Assembly: GCF_016446475.1 (NCBI RefSeq) | Contig: NZ_JAEHFP010000041.1 | Location: forward strand, 1 to 34,354 | From: Paracoccus binzhouensis | Lineage (GTDB): Bacteria > Pseudomonadota > Alphaproteobacteria > Rhodobacterales > Rhodobacteraceae | Direction of reading: 5' to 3' | Length of the DNA: 34,354 bases | Shown here: positions 1 through 7,516 of the stretch, piece after piece | Numbering within the stretch: the stretch's first letter is position 1 | Layout: every line of letters begins with the position of its first letter | Notes under the pieces: generated by a model | The model's input: only the letters and a program-made list of their open reading frames with translations | The model's database searches: none | Told to the model about the DNA's origin: nothing | Program-made: the position numbers and the translations under genes

Positions 1-1
1 C

Positions 2-172
2 GGCGACCTGGCGCTGGCCGAGGCTGCGCGGCTGCTCTACGGCCTGCCCGAGCGGCCCGGCCCCGCTGCGCTGACGGCGCTGGCCGAGCCCTGGCGGCCG
101 TGGCGCGCGGTTGCGGCCCGGGCGCTCTGGGCCTATTACCGGGCCGCAAAGGGGCGCGAGGGCGTCCGCTAG
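2..172 (+). CDS. alkA: DNA-3-methyladenine glycosylase II, C-terminal fragment (5' end outside window)
   Basis: An open frame enters from the left edge and ends at a TAG at 170-172, giving 56 residues. The tail carries the pattern EPWRPWRAVAARALWAYYR followed by a KGREG stretch. This resembles the C-terminal helix of AlkA/HhH-GPD glycosylases, which excise alkylated purines in base excision repair. The helix-hairpin-helix and the catalytic Asp lie outside the window and cannot be checked. The next gene starts 9 nt downstream on the same strand, so the two are probably co-transcribed. The family call rests only on this short tail; another HhH-GPD glycosylase is possible. Confidence 0.6.
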   Translation, partial: GDLALAEAARLLYGLPERPGPAALTALAEPWRPWRAVAARALWAYYRAAKGREGVR

Positions 173-181
173 GGGGACGAG

Positions 182-841
182 ATGCTGCGCGAGTTGAAAT
201 CCGAACGCAAGGGCCCGCGAAAGGCCGATTCGGTGGTGGTCTTCCTGCATGGCTACGGCGCCGACGGGGCCGACCTGCTGGGCCTGGCCGATCCGCTGGC
301 GCCGCATCTGCCGGGCACCGCCTTCTACGCCCCGAACGCGCCCGAGCGCTGCGTGAACAATCCGATGGGCTATCAATGGTTTCCGATCCCCTGGATGGAC
401 GGCTCCAGCGAAGAGCAGGCCCGCAGCTCGGCCGCGCAATCCTTCAAGGACATCAACGCCTTTCTCGACAAGGTTCTGGCGGATGAGGGGCTGGCGCCGG
501 ACCGGCTGGCGCTGGTCGGCTTTTCGCAGGGCACGATGATGGCGCTGACCGTGGCGCCGCAGCGCGAGCCCGGGATCGCCGGCGTGGTCGGTTTCTCGGG
601 CCGGCTGCTGGAGCCCGAGAAGGCGGGGGAGGCCAGGACCAAGCCGCCGATCCTGCTGATCCATGGCGACCAGGACCCGGTCGTGCCCTTCGAGAGCATG
701 GCAATCGCCGGCGAGGCGCTGCAAAAGGCCGGGTTCACCGTCTATGGCCATGTGATGAAGGGCACCGGGCACGGCATCTCCCCCGATGGGCTGTCGGTGG
801 CGCTGGCCTTCCTGAAGGAGCGATTTGCCGCCAAGCCCTGA
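182..841 (+). CDS. alpha/beta-hydrolase carboxylesterase (phospholipase/carboxylesterase family)
   Basis: The 219-residue protein has the usual length of the small cytoplasmic carboxylesterase/acyl-thioesterase group (YpfH-like, Abhydrolase_2). An N-terminal HGYGADGADLLGL segment (about 23-35) supplies the oxyanion region. The nucleophile elbow is GFSQG with Ser115, the acid is Asp165 in HGDQDPVVPF, and the base is His197 in GTGHGIS, so the triad is complete and correctly ordered. There is no signal peptide or membrane segment, so the enzyme should be cytosolic. It follows the alkA-like gene by 9 nt, with a GGGGACGAG ribosome site before the ATG. The natural substrate (short-chain esters, lysophospholipids or acylated proteins) cannot be read from the sequence. 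Confidence 0.85.
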   Translation: MLRELKSERKGPRKADSVVVFLHGYGADGADLLGLADPLAPHLPGTAFYAPNAPERCVNNPMGYQWFPIPWMDGSSEEQARSSAAQSFKDINAFLDKVLADEGLAPDRLALVGFSQGTMMALTVAPQREPGIAGVVGFSGRLLEPEKAGEARTKPPILLIHGDQDPVVPFESMAIAGEALQKAGFTVYGHVMKGTGHGISPDGLSVALAFLKERFAAKP

Positions 842-917
842 GGGCGCGGGAGATTTCGCCCTTGCGAAACCCGATCCAGCCCCTACCTTGATTCCATAGA
901 GACCGAGGAGAACGCCC

Positions 918-1028
918 ATGACCACCCTGATCTGGATGACTGCGATCGCCCTGATTCCGGCCGGCACGGTGGCGCTGCGTCTTCTCGCCCCGCAGCCGCA
1001 GCGCATTGCAGTGCGCGCCCGGCGCTGA
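918..1028 (+). CDS. putative 36-residue single-pass membrane miniprotein
   Basis: A short frame starts at ATG 918 with a good Shine-Dalgarno (GAGGAG, about 7 nt upstream) and ends at TGA 1026-1028. The product begins MTTLIWMTAIALIPAGTVAL, which could form one membrane helix, and ends in an Arg-rich tail (RIAVRARR) that would stay cytoplasmic by the positive-inside rule. It lies between the carboxylesterase and the converging VOC gene. I do not recognise the family. The ribosome site and membrane-like composition support it, but a frame this short can arise by chance in GC-rich DNA. Confidence 0.4.
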   Translation: MTTLIWMTAIALIPAGTVALRLLAPQPQRIAVRARR

Positions 1029-1040
1029 GCGGCCCCTGCC

Positions 1041-1460
1041 TCAGGCCCAGATGGCCGGGTCGGCGATCTCGATGGAATTGCCGGCCGGGTCGCGGAAGTA
1101 AAGCGACCGGCCGCCCTGCGGCCAGGTGAAATCGGCCTCGATCACCACCCCGGCGGATTCCAGATGCGCGCGCCAGGCGTCGAAGCTGCCCGGCTCGGCG
1201 CCCATGCAGAAATGCCCCGGTCCCTCGGCGCCATGCGGCGGCACCGGCAGCCGGGCATCGGCTTTCGGCGGGATGCGCGTGGCGCTGGCGCGGAACACCA
1301 GCAGCACCTGGCCACCGCAGCGAAAGAACACATGCCGGCCCGGCACGCGGGCGATCTCGGCCAGGCCGATGATGCCGGTCCAGAAACGCGCGGCCTCCTC
1401 CAGATCCTCGGCGTAAAGCGCGGATTCCAGGGGGCCGATCAGCTTGGGGGGCGTGCTCAT
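1041..1460 (-). CDS. VOC-family (glyoxalase/bleomycin-resistance-like) protein
   Basis: The 139-residue protein begins MSTPPKLIGPLESALYAEDL. The frame stays open 34 codons upstream, but those residues are low-complexity and only the internal ATG at 1460 has a ribosome site (AGGATGGC). One vicinal-oxygen-chelate module is visible: the first beta-alpha-beta unit with ALYAEDLEEAARFWTGIIGL, then the closing strand SLYFRDPAGNSIEIADP, where the Glu of SIEIAD is the usual metal-ligand position. VOC proteins include glyoxalase I, fosfomycin and bleomycin resistance proteins and dioxygenases; the reaction cannot be assigned here. It is divergent from the SMR exporter, with a 100-bp shared upstream region. 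Confidence 0.75.
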   Translation of the reverse strand: MSTPPKLIGPLESALYAEDLEEAARFWTGIIGLAEIARVPGRHVFFRCGGQVLLVFRASATRIPPKADARLPVPPHGAEGPGHFCMGAEPGSFDAWRAHLESAGVVIEADFTWPQGGRSLYFRDPAGNSIEIADPAIWA

Positions 1461-1560
1461 GCCGCCATCCTGCCAGCAATCCGCCGGGCACGCCAGCCCG
1501 GCTTGACCTTGGCCGCGCTCCGCGCGACAGCTTGTCGGGCGCGACGGGGGAGGGGACGGC

Positions 1561-1881
1561 ATGGCGTGGCTCTATCTGGGCGTGGCGGGGGCTTTCGAGA
1601 TCCTCTGGGCCTTTGCCATGAAGCAGTCCGAGGGCTTCACCCGCCCTTGGCCGACCGCGGTCACCGTCATCGGCATGGCGGCCAGCATCTGGTTCCTGTC
1701 GCTGTCGATGAAGGTGCTGCCGCTGGGCACCGCCTATGTGATCTGGACCGGCATCGGTGCGGTCGGGACCTTCCTGCTGGGGATCGCGCTGCTGGGCGAG
1801 CCGGCCGACACGCTGCGGCTGGTGGCGGCGGTGCTGATCGTCGCCGGGCTGGTGCTGATGAAGCTGGCCTCGCCGCATTGA
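1561..1881 (+). CDS. sugE: SMR-family exporter of the SugE/Gdx type (likely guanidinium exporter)
   Basis: The 106-residue, four-helix membrane protein is the standard length for small multidrug resistance transporters. The essential membrane Glu is present at position 13. The segment GTAYVIWTGIGAVGTFLLG (about 56-74) matches the SugE/Gdx subtype rather than EmrE/QacE. Members of that subtype work as dimers and export guanidinium in exchange for protons. The start is chosen for the GGGGAGGGG ribosome site just upstream. No guanidine riboswitch could be recognised in the 100 bp separating it from the divergent VOC gene. The subtype call is by remembered similarity; substrate specificity is inferred. 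Confidence 0.85.
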   Translation: MAWLYLGVAGAFEILWAFAMKQSEGFTRPWPTAVTVIGMAASIWFLSLSMKVLPLGTAYVIWTGIGAVGTFLLGIALLGEPADTLRLVAAVLIVAGLVLMKLASPH

Positions 1882-1905
1882 CCCCCGTTGATCGGCGCAT
1901 CGCCC

Positions 1906-1925
1906 TGTCACGCCCATGTCACGCC
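1906..1925 (+). repeat. tandem direct repeat TGTCACGCC, 11-bp period
   Basis: TGTCACGCC occurs at 1906-1914 and 1917-1925, one helical turn apart, upstream of the HNH-gene promoter. A second direct repeat, TTGATCGGCG, flanks it at 1888-1897 and 1936-1945. The arrangement could be a regulator site, but no known motif was recognised. Confidence 0.35.
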
Positions 1926-1962
1926 GCGCGGCTATTTGATCGGCGGGCATATATTCGGGGAC

Positions 1963-1990
1963 TTGTCAGCCCATGGCCGCGATATATAGT
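1963..1990 (+). promoter_or_regulatory. sigma-70-type promoter of the HNH gene
   Basis: A TTGTCA -35 element at 1963-1968 and a TATAGT -10 element at 1985-1990 are separated by 16 bp. Each matches the consensus at five of six positions. Transcription would start near 1997, leaving a leader of about 44 nt before ATG 2041. Local AT content is clearly raised compared with the surrounding coding DNA. Confidence 0.55.
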
Positions 1991-2040
1991 CGGTCTTACC
2001 AATAAAGGATGAGTTCCGGGCAGGGCGAAACGAGGTGCCG

Positions 2041-2637
2041 ATGCTGGACGACCACGGCGATTTCCGAACGCAGTTCGTGCGCGAGCCTTCCTTCTTGCGC
2101 CACCATCCCGCGCTTGTGCTCAACGCCGATTTCAGGCCGCTCAGCTATTATCCCCTGTCGCTCTGGCCTTGGCAGGAGGCCGTCAAGGCGGTGTTCCTGG
2201 ACCGGGTGCAGATCATCGCAGAATATGACGAGGTGGTGCGAAGCCAGAGGCAAAGCATACGCATCCCCTCGGTCGTGGTGCTGAAGGATTTCGTCAAACC
2301 CCAGAAGCGCGTGGCATTCACGCGCTTCAATCTTTTTCTGCGCGACGAATTTTGCTGCCAGTATTGCGGCGCCAAGGGCGACCTGACCTTCGACCATGTC
2401 ATCCCGCGCTCGCGCGGGGGGGTGACCAGCTGGGAAAACGTCGTGGCGGCCTGTTCGCCCTGCAACCTGAAAAAGGCCAACAAGTCGCTGCGCAATTCCG
2501 GGTTGAAGCTGCGCCGCACCCCGCGCCGGCCCACGGCCGAGGAAATGCACGCGGTCGGCCGGCGCTTTCCCCCGAACCACCTGCATGAAAGCTGGATGGA
2601 TTATCTTTACTGGGACACCGAGCTGCTTTCGGAATAG
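2041..2637 (+). CDS. HNH endonuclease-family protein
   Basis: The 198-residue protein carries an HNH (beta-beta-alpha-metal) module in its middle: a zinc-knuckle pair C106-x2-C109 (FCCQYCG), the catalytic-type DH at 118-119 in LTFDHVIPRSRGG, Asn133, and a second knuckle C138-x2-C141 in AACSPCN. A conserved N-terminal region (LVLNADFRPLSYYPLSLWPW) precedes it, typical of a stand-alone group of bacterial HNH proteins. I chose ATG 2041, preceded by GAGG with about 5 nt spacing, over the in-frame GTG at 2035. No restriction or phage partner adjoins it, so it is probably a chromosomal housekeeping nuclease of unknown target. Confidence 0.85.
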   Translation: MLDDHGDFRTQFVREPSFLRHHPALVLNADFRPLSYYPLSLWPWQEAVKAVFLDRVQIIAEYDEVVRSQRQSIRIPSVVVLKDFVKPQKRVAFTRFNLFLRDEFCCQYCGAKGDLTFDHVIPRSRGGVTSWENVVAACSPCNLKKANKSLRNSGLKLRRTPRRPTAEEMHAVGRRFPPNHLHESWMDYLYWDTELLSE

Positions 2638-3088
2638 GGCTGGCCGGGATCGCCCGCCGCCCGGATGGCGGTTCCGGCGACGTGGATTTGGGCAGTTCCC
2701 CGCGCTTGCCGCAACGGCATCGGCAGAAAAGCGCCGCAATCGCAAGGGACAATCGACAAGACAGCCGCCAGATGTCACTCTTGGGATGAGAGCGACCGGG
2801 TGAGGACTGTGCCCATGTCTCACCCGGTCTCGCCGTACCTGTAAAAGAGGAACTCGTTCAACGGCTTTCGCCAGCCTGCAATGAAAGCCCTGGACGGTGA
2901 ACCTGCCTTTTTGGTGAGGTTTCTTGGTTTTGCGCGGCGATTTCTCAATTCAGGGATGTCTTATGTTTATTAATGCGTGATTCTCGCTCTTATTATGGTT
3001 GAGCGCGGATTGATAAACTCGCCTCTGGAATGAGGTCCGGCATTATTGCTAAGACCGGCTCACCAAGGGATTCGCGTGGGATGGCAGC
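2638..3088. other. 451-bp AT-richer intergenic region, no confident gene
   Basis: This is the longest non-coding stretch in the window, and its base composition is visibly lower in GC than its flanks, especially 2840-3050. It holds two stem-loops (annotated separately) and T-rich tracts near 2910-2935. Only very short frames are present. A 30-codon frame at 2881-2973 (MKALDGEP...) lacks a ribosome site and is not called. The region presumably contains the promoter of the downstream glycosyltransferase-like gene and possibly a small RNA. Confidence 0.6.
2794..2829. other. strong stem-loop, possible small-RNA or leader structure
   Basis: GACCGGGTGAG at 2794-2804 pairs perfectly with CTCACCCGGTC at 2819-2829 (11 bp) around a 14-nt loop. 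No T tract follows, so it is not a classical intrinsic terminator. A second, weaker stem follows: GGCTTTC at 2863-2869 with GAAAGCC at 2883-2889. The two together suggest a structured transcript between the HNH gene and the glycosyltransferase-like gene. Confidence 0.4.
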
Positions 3089-4303
3089 ATGGCCGCAGAG
3101 GACAGGGATTCGGCGGGGCAGGTGCCGGAGGCCGAGGATCTGGCCAGAAAGCAGGCCCGGGCGGTGGAACGGCTGGCCCGCCAGGCGGCCAACCGGGCGG
3201 AGCGCGAGGCCAGGCGCGCCGCACGCCGGGCCGAGCGGCAGGCGCACCAAGCCGGGCAGGGCACAGACGGACGGGCCGCCGACAGGCAGGCGCTGCCCCA
3301 GACCGTCCCGGACCGGGCGGCCGGGGATTTCAACATCCTGCTGATCGGGCAGGCCGGGCGGCTGGGGAACGAGGCGGTGCTGTTCGCCGCCAGCCTGCGC
3401 CGCAACGCCCCGGACTGGCGCGGCCGGCTGATTGTCGCCGAGCCGCGGCCCGAAGGCGCCTGGGCCGGGCACCGCACCGCCATGGCCGAGCCGGTGCGCG
3501 CGGCGCTGACCGGCTTCGGCGCCGAGATCCTGCCCTTTACCGCGACGCGCTTCGGCGCGAGCTATCCTTATGGCAACAAGATCGAGGCGCTGGCCATCCT
3601 GCCCGCCGGCCAGCCCTTCGTCTTCTTCGACAGCGACACGCTGGTGACCGGGCCGCTGGACCGGATCGCCTTCGATTTCGCCCGCCCTTCGGCCTCTATG
3701 CGCCGCAGCGGCACCTGGCCCGAGCCGCCGCTCTACGGACCCGGTTACACGCAGATCTGGAAAACGCTCTATGATCGCTTCGGCCTGGATTTCGAAAGCT
3801 CGCTGGATCCCGCGCAGCCCGACGAGCATTGGGAACGCTATCTGTATTTCAACGCCGGCTGGTTCTTCGGTGCCGATGCGCAGGAATTCGGCCGCCGCTT
3901 CCTAGACTGGGCGGTAGCGATCCGGGATGAGCCGGGCGAGGCGCTGGCCTGCCAGAAGCTCGAGGTGCTGCTGGACCAGGTGGCGCTGCCGCTGGTGATC
4001 CATTCCCTGGGCGGCGGCCGCCCGGGGCCGCAACTGGCCGGTCTCGACGGCGACGTGACCTGCCATTACCGCGATCTGTCGCTGCTCTATGCCAGGGAAG
4101 GCGATCTGGCCGTCGAGACGGTCGAGGACCTGTTTCTCGATCCGCGCTTGAAAGCGCTGGCCGAGGACTGGGAGCCGGCCAGGACGATCGTCCTGGCCGG
4201 CGTCGGGCGGCAAGACATCCGTCCCATGTTCGACCGCAGCATGCCGCTGAACGAAGGGCGCATCCGGCAGATCCTGAAAAAATCCGGCCTCTGGTTCCGC
4301 TAG
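3089..4303 (+). CDS. glycosyltransferase-like protein with N-terminal charged coil
   Basis: The 404-residue protein has two parts. Residues 15-60 are an Arg/Ala/Glu-rich helix (ARKQARAVERLARQAANRAE and onward) with coiled-coil character. From about residue 80 a nucleotide-sugar-transferase-like domain begins (DFNILLIGQAGRLGNEAVLF). It contains FVFFDSDTLVTGPL with a DSD motif at 181-183, which would bind metal and nucleotide sugar, and YLYFNAGWFFG at 251-261, similar to the YFNAG motif of GT8-like enzymes. There is no signal peptide or membrane helix. It is flanked by an AT-rich upstream region and followed by the converging ileS. Donor, acceptor and role are unknown, and the GT assignment rests on motifs only. 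Confidence 0.6.
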   Translation: MAAEDRDSAGQVPEAEDLARKQARAVERLARQAANRAEREARRAARRAERQAHQAGQGTDGRAADRQALPQTVPDRAAGDFNILLIGQAGRLGNEAVLFAASLRRNAPDWRGRLIVAEPRPEGAWAGHRTAMAEPVRAALTGFGAEILPFTATRFGASYPYGNKIEALAILPAGQPFVFFDSDTLVTGPLDRIAFDFARPSASMRRSGTWPEPPLYGPGYTQIWKTLYDRFGLDFESSLDPAQPDEHWERYLYFNAGWFFGADAQEFGRRFLDWAVAIRDEPGEALACQKLEVLLDQVALPLVIHSLGGGRPGPQLAGLDGDVTCHYRDLSLLYAREGDLAVETVEDLFLDPRLKALAEDWEPARTIVLAGVGRQDIRPMFDRSMPLNEGRIRQILKKSGLWFR

Positions 4304-4330
4304 GCGCCGCCGGCGCGCAGGGTGCGCCGC

Positions 4331-7261
4331 CTATCCCCGGCTCAGCACCGCATCGCAGCGGGCGCAGGTGCCCGGGTGCCTGTGGCTGCCGACATCGGGC
4401 AGGATCTTCCAGCAGCGCTGGCATTTCTCGCCCTCTGCCTCCTCGAACACCACGCCGATGCCGGGCACGTCCGACAGCCGGAAGGCCTCGCCCGGCGCCG
4501 GGTCGGCGGTCAGGCTCAGGCCCGAAGTGATGCAGATATCGGCGAAGTCGACGGATTTCAGCGCCTTGAGATCCTCGGCCTCCTCGACATGTACCACCGG
4601 CGCGGCTTCCAGGCTGGCGCCGATCACCTTGTCGCTGCGCTTGATCTCCAGCGCGGCGGTGACGGTGCGGCGGACGCGGCGGATGGCGTCCCATTTCCGC
4701 GCCAGATCCTCGTTCAGCCATGCCGCCGGGGTGGCGGGGAAGTCCTGCAGATGCACGCTGTCATCCTCGGACGGGAAGCGCGACAGCCAGACATCCTCCA
4801 TGGTGAAGGGCAGGATCGGCGCCAGCCAGGTTACCAGCCGGTGGAACAGCAGGTCCAGCACCGTGCGTGCCGCCCGCCGCCGCGGCGCATCCGGCGCGTC
4901 GCAGTAAAGCGCATCCTTGCGGATGTCGAAATAGAAGGCGGACAGGTCCACCGTGGCGAACTGGAACACGGTCTGGAACACACCCTGGAAGTCGAAGCCG
5001 TCATAGCCCGTCCGCACCTGCCGGTCGATCTGCGCCAGCCGGTGCAACACCCATTGCTCCAGCTCGGGCATCTCGGAGGGCTCGATGCGCTCGGCCTCGG
5101 CAAAGCCGTCCAGGTTGCCCAGCACGAAGCGCAGCGTGTTGCGCAAGCGGCGATAGCTGTCGGCGGTGCCCTTCAGGATCTCGGGTCCGATGCGCTGGTC
5201 GGCGGTATAGTCGGTCTGCGCCACCCAGAGCCGCAGGATATCGGCGCCGTATTGCTTGATGACCTCGGCCGGCACGATGGTGTTGCCGAGCGACTTGGAC
5301 ATCTTCATGCCCTTCTCGTCAAGCGTGAAGCCATGCGTGACCACGTTGCGATAGGGCGCCCGGCCGCGGGTCGCGCAGGCCTGCAGAAGCGAGGACTGGA
5401 ACCAGCCGCGATGCTGGTCGGTGCCCTCCAGATAGACGTCGGCAATGCCGTCCGGCGCCCCGTCGGCGCGGTCGCGCAGCACGAAGGCATGGGTCGAGCC
5501 GCTGTCGAACCAGACGTCCAGCACGTCCATCACCTGCTCGTAGCCGGCCGGATCGGCGACGCCCTCCAGCACCTCCTCCTTGAAGCCGGGCCGATACCAG
5601 ATATCGGCGCCCTCCTTCTCGAAGGCGGCGATGATGCGGTCGTTGACGCGCTGGTCGCGCAGCAGGAAGTCCGGGTCGGTGGGCTTGACGCCCTTCTTCA
5701 CGAAGCAGGTCAGCGGAACGCCCCAGGCGCGCTGGCGCGACAGCACCCAGTCAGGCCGGTTCTCGACCATGGCATGGATGCGGTTACGCCCCGATTGCGG
5801 CCACCATTTCACCAGCCTGTCGATGCTGGTCAGCGCACGTGTGCGGATGGTGTCGCCGTATTCGCCCATGCCGTCGGTCAGCTTGTGGTCGATGGCGGCG
5901 AACCATTGCGGGGTGTTGCGATAGATCAGCGGTGCCTTCGAGCGCCAGCTATGCGGATAGGAATGCTTGATCTTGCCCTTGGCCAGCAATGCGCCGGCCC
6001 AGGCCAGCTGCTTGATGACGCTGACATTGGCCGGGCCTTCCTTGCCGTCCGGCCCGATGATCGCCTGCCCGCCGAAGATCGGCAAGTCGGCGCGATAGGA
6101 ACCGTCGGGCTCGACATTATAGGTCATCGGCAGCTTGAAGCGCAGCCCAAGCTGATAATCGTCGTCGCCATGGCTGGGCGCGGTATGGACGAAGCCCGTG
6201 CCCGCGTCCTCGGTGACGTGATCGCCCGGCAGCATCGGCACGTCATAGTCCCATTCGCCGGCGCCGCCCTCGACGCCGCGCAACGGATGCGCGAGCAGCA
6301 GCCCCTCCAGATCCGAGGCCGCCACGTCCCGGACCCGCTGCCAGTCCTCGATCTTGCCGGCCTGCTTCACGCTCTCGGCCAGCGCATCGGCCAGCACCAG
6401 AAGCTCGCCCGGGCGCGCCGTGGCCCCCTCGGCTACCCCGCCCACGCGGTAAAGCCCATAGGCGATGGCCGGATTATAGGCCACGGCCCGGTTCTGCGGG
6501 ATGGTCCAGGGCGTCGTGGTCCAGATCACCACGCTGGCCGGGCTTTCCGTTTCCCAAATACCCTGCGACGCCGCCACCGGGAACCGCACCCAGATGGTGT
6601 GGCTGGTATGGTCGTGATATTCGACCTCGGCCTCGGCCAGCGCGGTCTTCTCGACCGGAGACCACATCACCGGCTTCGAGCCCTGGTAAAGGCTGCCGTT
6701 CATCACCAGCTTCATGAACTCGGCCGCGATCACCGCCTCGGCATGGTAGTCCATGGTCAGATAGGGATCGTCCCACTTGCCGGTGACGCCCAGGCGCTTG
6801 AACTCCTCGCGCTGGAGATCAACCCATTCCTCGGCGAAGCGGCGGCATTCCCGGCGGAATTCGACCATGTCGACCGCGTCCTTGTCCTGGCCGGCCTTGC
6901 GGTATTTCTCCTCGATCTTCCATTCGATCGGCAGGCCGTGGCAGTCCCAGCCCGGCACATAGCGCGCATCGCGGCCCATCATCTGGTGGCTGCGCACCAC
7001 GATGTCCTTGATGGTCTTGTTCAGCGCGTGGCCGATATGCAGATGGCCGTTCGCATAGGGCGGGCCGTCATGCAGGATGAAGGGCGGCCGTCCCGCGGCC
7101 CGTTCCCGCAGCCGGTCATAGATGCCGATGCGCTCCCAGCGGGCCAGCCATTCCGGCTCGCGCTGCGGCAGGCCGGCGCGCATCGGGAAATCGGTCCGGG
7201 GCAGGAAGACGGTGTCGCGGTAATCGGGCGCGGCCGGGGTTTCGGTGGTCGTGTCGCTCAT
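4331..7261 (-). CDS. ileS: isoleucyl-tRNA synthetase
   Basis: The 976-residue class I aminoacyl-tRNA synthetase charges tRNA-Ile. The HIGH signature (HLHIGHALNK) is at about 75-78 and KMSKS at 653-657. The large editing insertion lies between them, and the anticodon-binding domain follows. The C-terminus holds a zinc module with Cys947, Cys950, Cys966 and Cys969 (CQRCW and CARCD), as in bacterial IleRS of the E. coli type. The start at 7261 (MSDTTTETP) has AAGGA about 10 nt upstream; an in-frame ATG 11 codons earlier is less likely. It converges on the glycosyltransferase-like gene with 27 nt between the stops. A 10-bp hairpin sits in its leader. Confidence 0.97.
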   Translation of the reverse strand: MSDTTTETPAAPDYRDTVFLPRTDFPMRAGLPQREPEWLARWERIGIYDRLRERAAGRPPFILHDGPPYANGHLHIGHALNKTIKDIVVRSHQMMGRDARYVPGWDCHGLPIEWKIEEKYRKAGQDKDAVDMVEFRRECRRFAEEWVDLQREEFKRLGVTGKWDDPYLTMDYHAEAVIAAEFMKLVMNGSLYQGSKPVMWSPVEKTALAEAEVEYHDHTSHTIWVRFPVAASQGIWETESPASVVIWTTTPWTIPQNRAVAYNPAIAYGLYRVGGVAEGATARPGELLVLADALAESVKQAGKIEDWQRVRDVAASDLEGLLLAHPLRGVEGGAGEWDYDVPMLPGDHVTEDAGTGFVHTAPSHGDDDYQLGLRFKLPMTYNVEPDGSYRADLPIFGGQAIIGPDGKEGPANVSVIKQLAWAGALLAKGKIKHSYPHSWRSKAPLIYRNTPQWFAAIDHKLTDGMGEYGDTIRTRALTSIDRLVKWWPQSGRNRIHAMVENRPDWVLSRQRAWGVPLTCFVKKGVKPTDPDFLLRDQRVNDRIIAAFEKEGADIWYRPGFKEEVLEGVADPAGYEQVMDVLDVWFDSGSTHAFVLRDRADGAPDGIADVYLEGTDQHRGWFQSSLLQACATRGRAPYRNVVTHGFTLDEKGMKMSKSLGNTIVPAEVIKQYGADILRLWVAQTDYTADQRIGPEILKGTADSYRRLRNTLRFVLGNLDGFAEAERIEPSEMPELEQWVLHRLAQIDRQVRTGYDGFDFQGVFQTVFQFATVDLSAFYFDIRKDALYCDAPDAPRRRAARTVLDLLFHRLVTWLAPILPFTMEDVWLSRFPSEDDSVHLQDFPATPAAWLNEDLARKWDAIRRVRRTVTAALEIKRSDKVIGASLEAAPVVHVEEAEDLKALKSVDFADICITSGLSLTADPAPGEAFRLSDVPGIGVVFEEAEGEKCQRCWKILPDVGSHRHPGTCARCDAVLSRG

Positions 7262-7300
7262 CTGGCGGGAATCCTTCGGTGGCTGGGCAGGCATGCGTGA

Positions 7301-7331
7301 CCCGGCGGCGAGGAACCCCTACGCCGCCGGG
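7301..7331 (-). promoter_or_regulatory. 10-bp stem-loop in the ileS leader
   Basis: CCCGGCGGCG at 7301-7310 pairs perfectly with CGCCGCCGGG at 7322-7331 around an 11-nt loop, 40-70 nt upstream of the ileS start. No T tract follows in the ileS direction, so it is not an obvious terminator. It could stabilise the leader or regulate ileS translation. No T-box features are present. Confidence 0.4.
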
Positions 7332-7439
7332 CGAGTAATTCGGAAAATCCCGGCCCTGCTGAACATGCGCGGGTTATAGGAAACCGCCCCGGGCCCTGCA
7401 AGCGCGGCTTTCCCGGGCCGCCCCCAGCATGCCGCCTAT

Positions 7440-7466
7440 CACAGGCCGCCCGCCACAGGCCGCCCG
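7440..7466. repeat. short tandem duplication, 14-bp period
   Basis: CACAGGCCGCCCG occurs at 7440-7452 and again at 7454-7466, in the region between ileS and the divergent truncated haemoglobin gene. It looks like a slippage duplication; no function is evident. Confidence 0.5.
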
Positions 7467-7516
7467 TGACATGCCGCCGCCTTGCAAGCCCGGCCGTCCC
7501 GGCCCATATCCGCGCC

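Noticed and set aside
1461..1560. Possible guanidine riboswitch before the sugE-like gene
   Set aside because: Two ACGG tetrads occur near 1543-1560, but they do not lie in the loops of two stable hairpins as the guanidine-II class needs, and no guanidine-I core is visible.
2794..2829. Intrinsic terminator of the HNH gene
   Set aside because: The stem is strong, but no T tract follows on either strand and it lies over 150 bp after the stop codon.
2881..2973. 30-codon frame beginning MKALDGEP
   Set aside because: It has no ribosome site, its start lies within a stem-loop arm, and the composition follows the AT-rich spacer.
4322..7300. Very long open frame on the plus strand opposite ileS
   Set aside because: It mirrors ileS in the antisense frame, a common effect of GC-rich codon bias. 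It has no recognisable domain, and ileS is certain.
7262..7516. T-box riboswitch for ileS
   Set aside because: There is no specifier stem, T-box sequence or antiterminator, and the leader is too short; only a simple hairpin is present.
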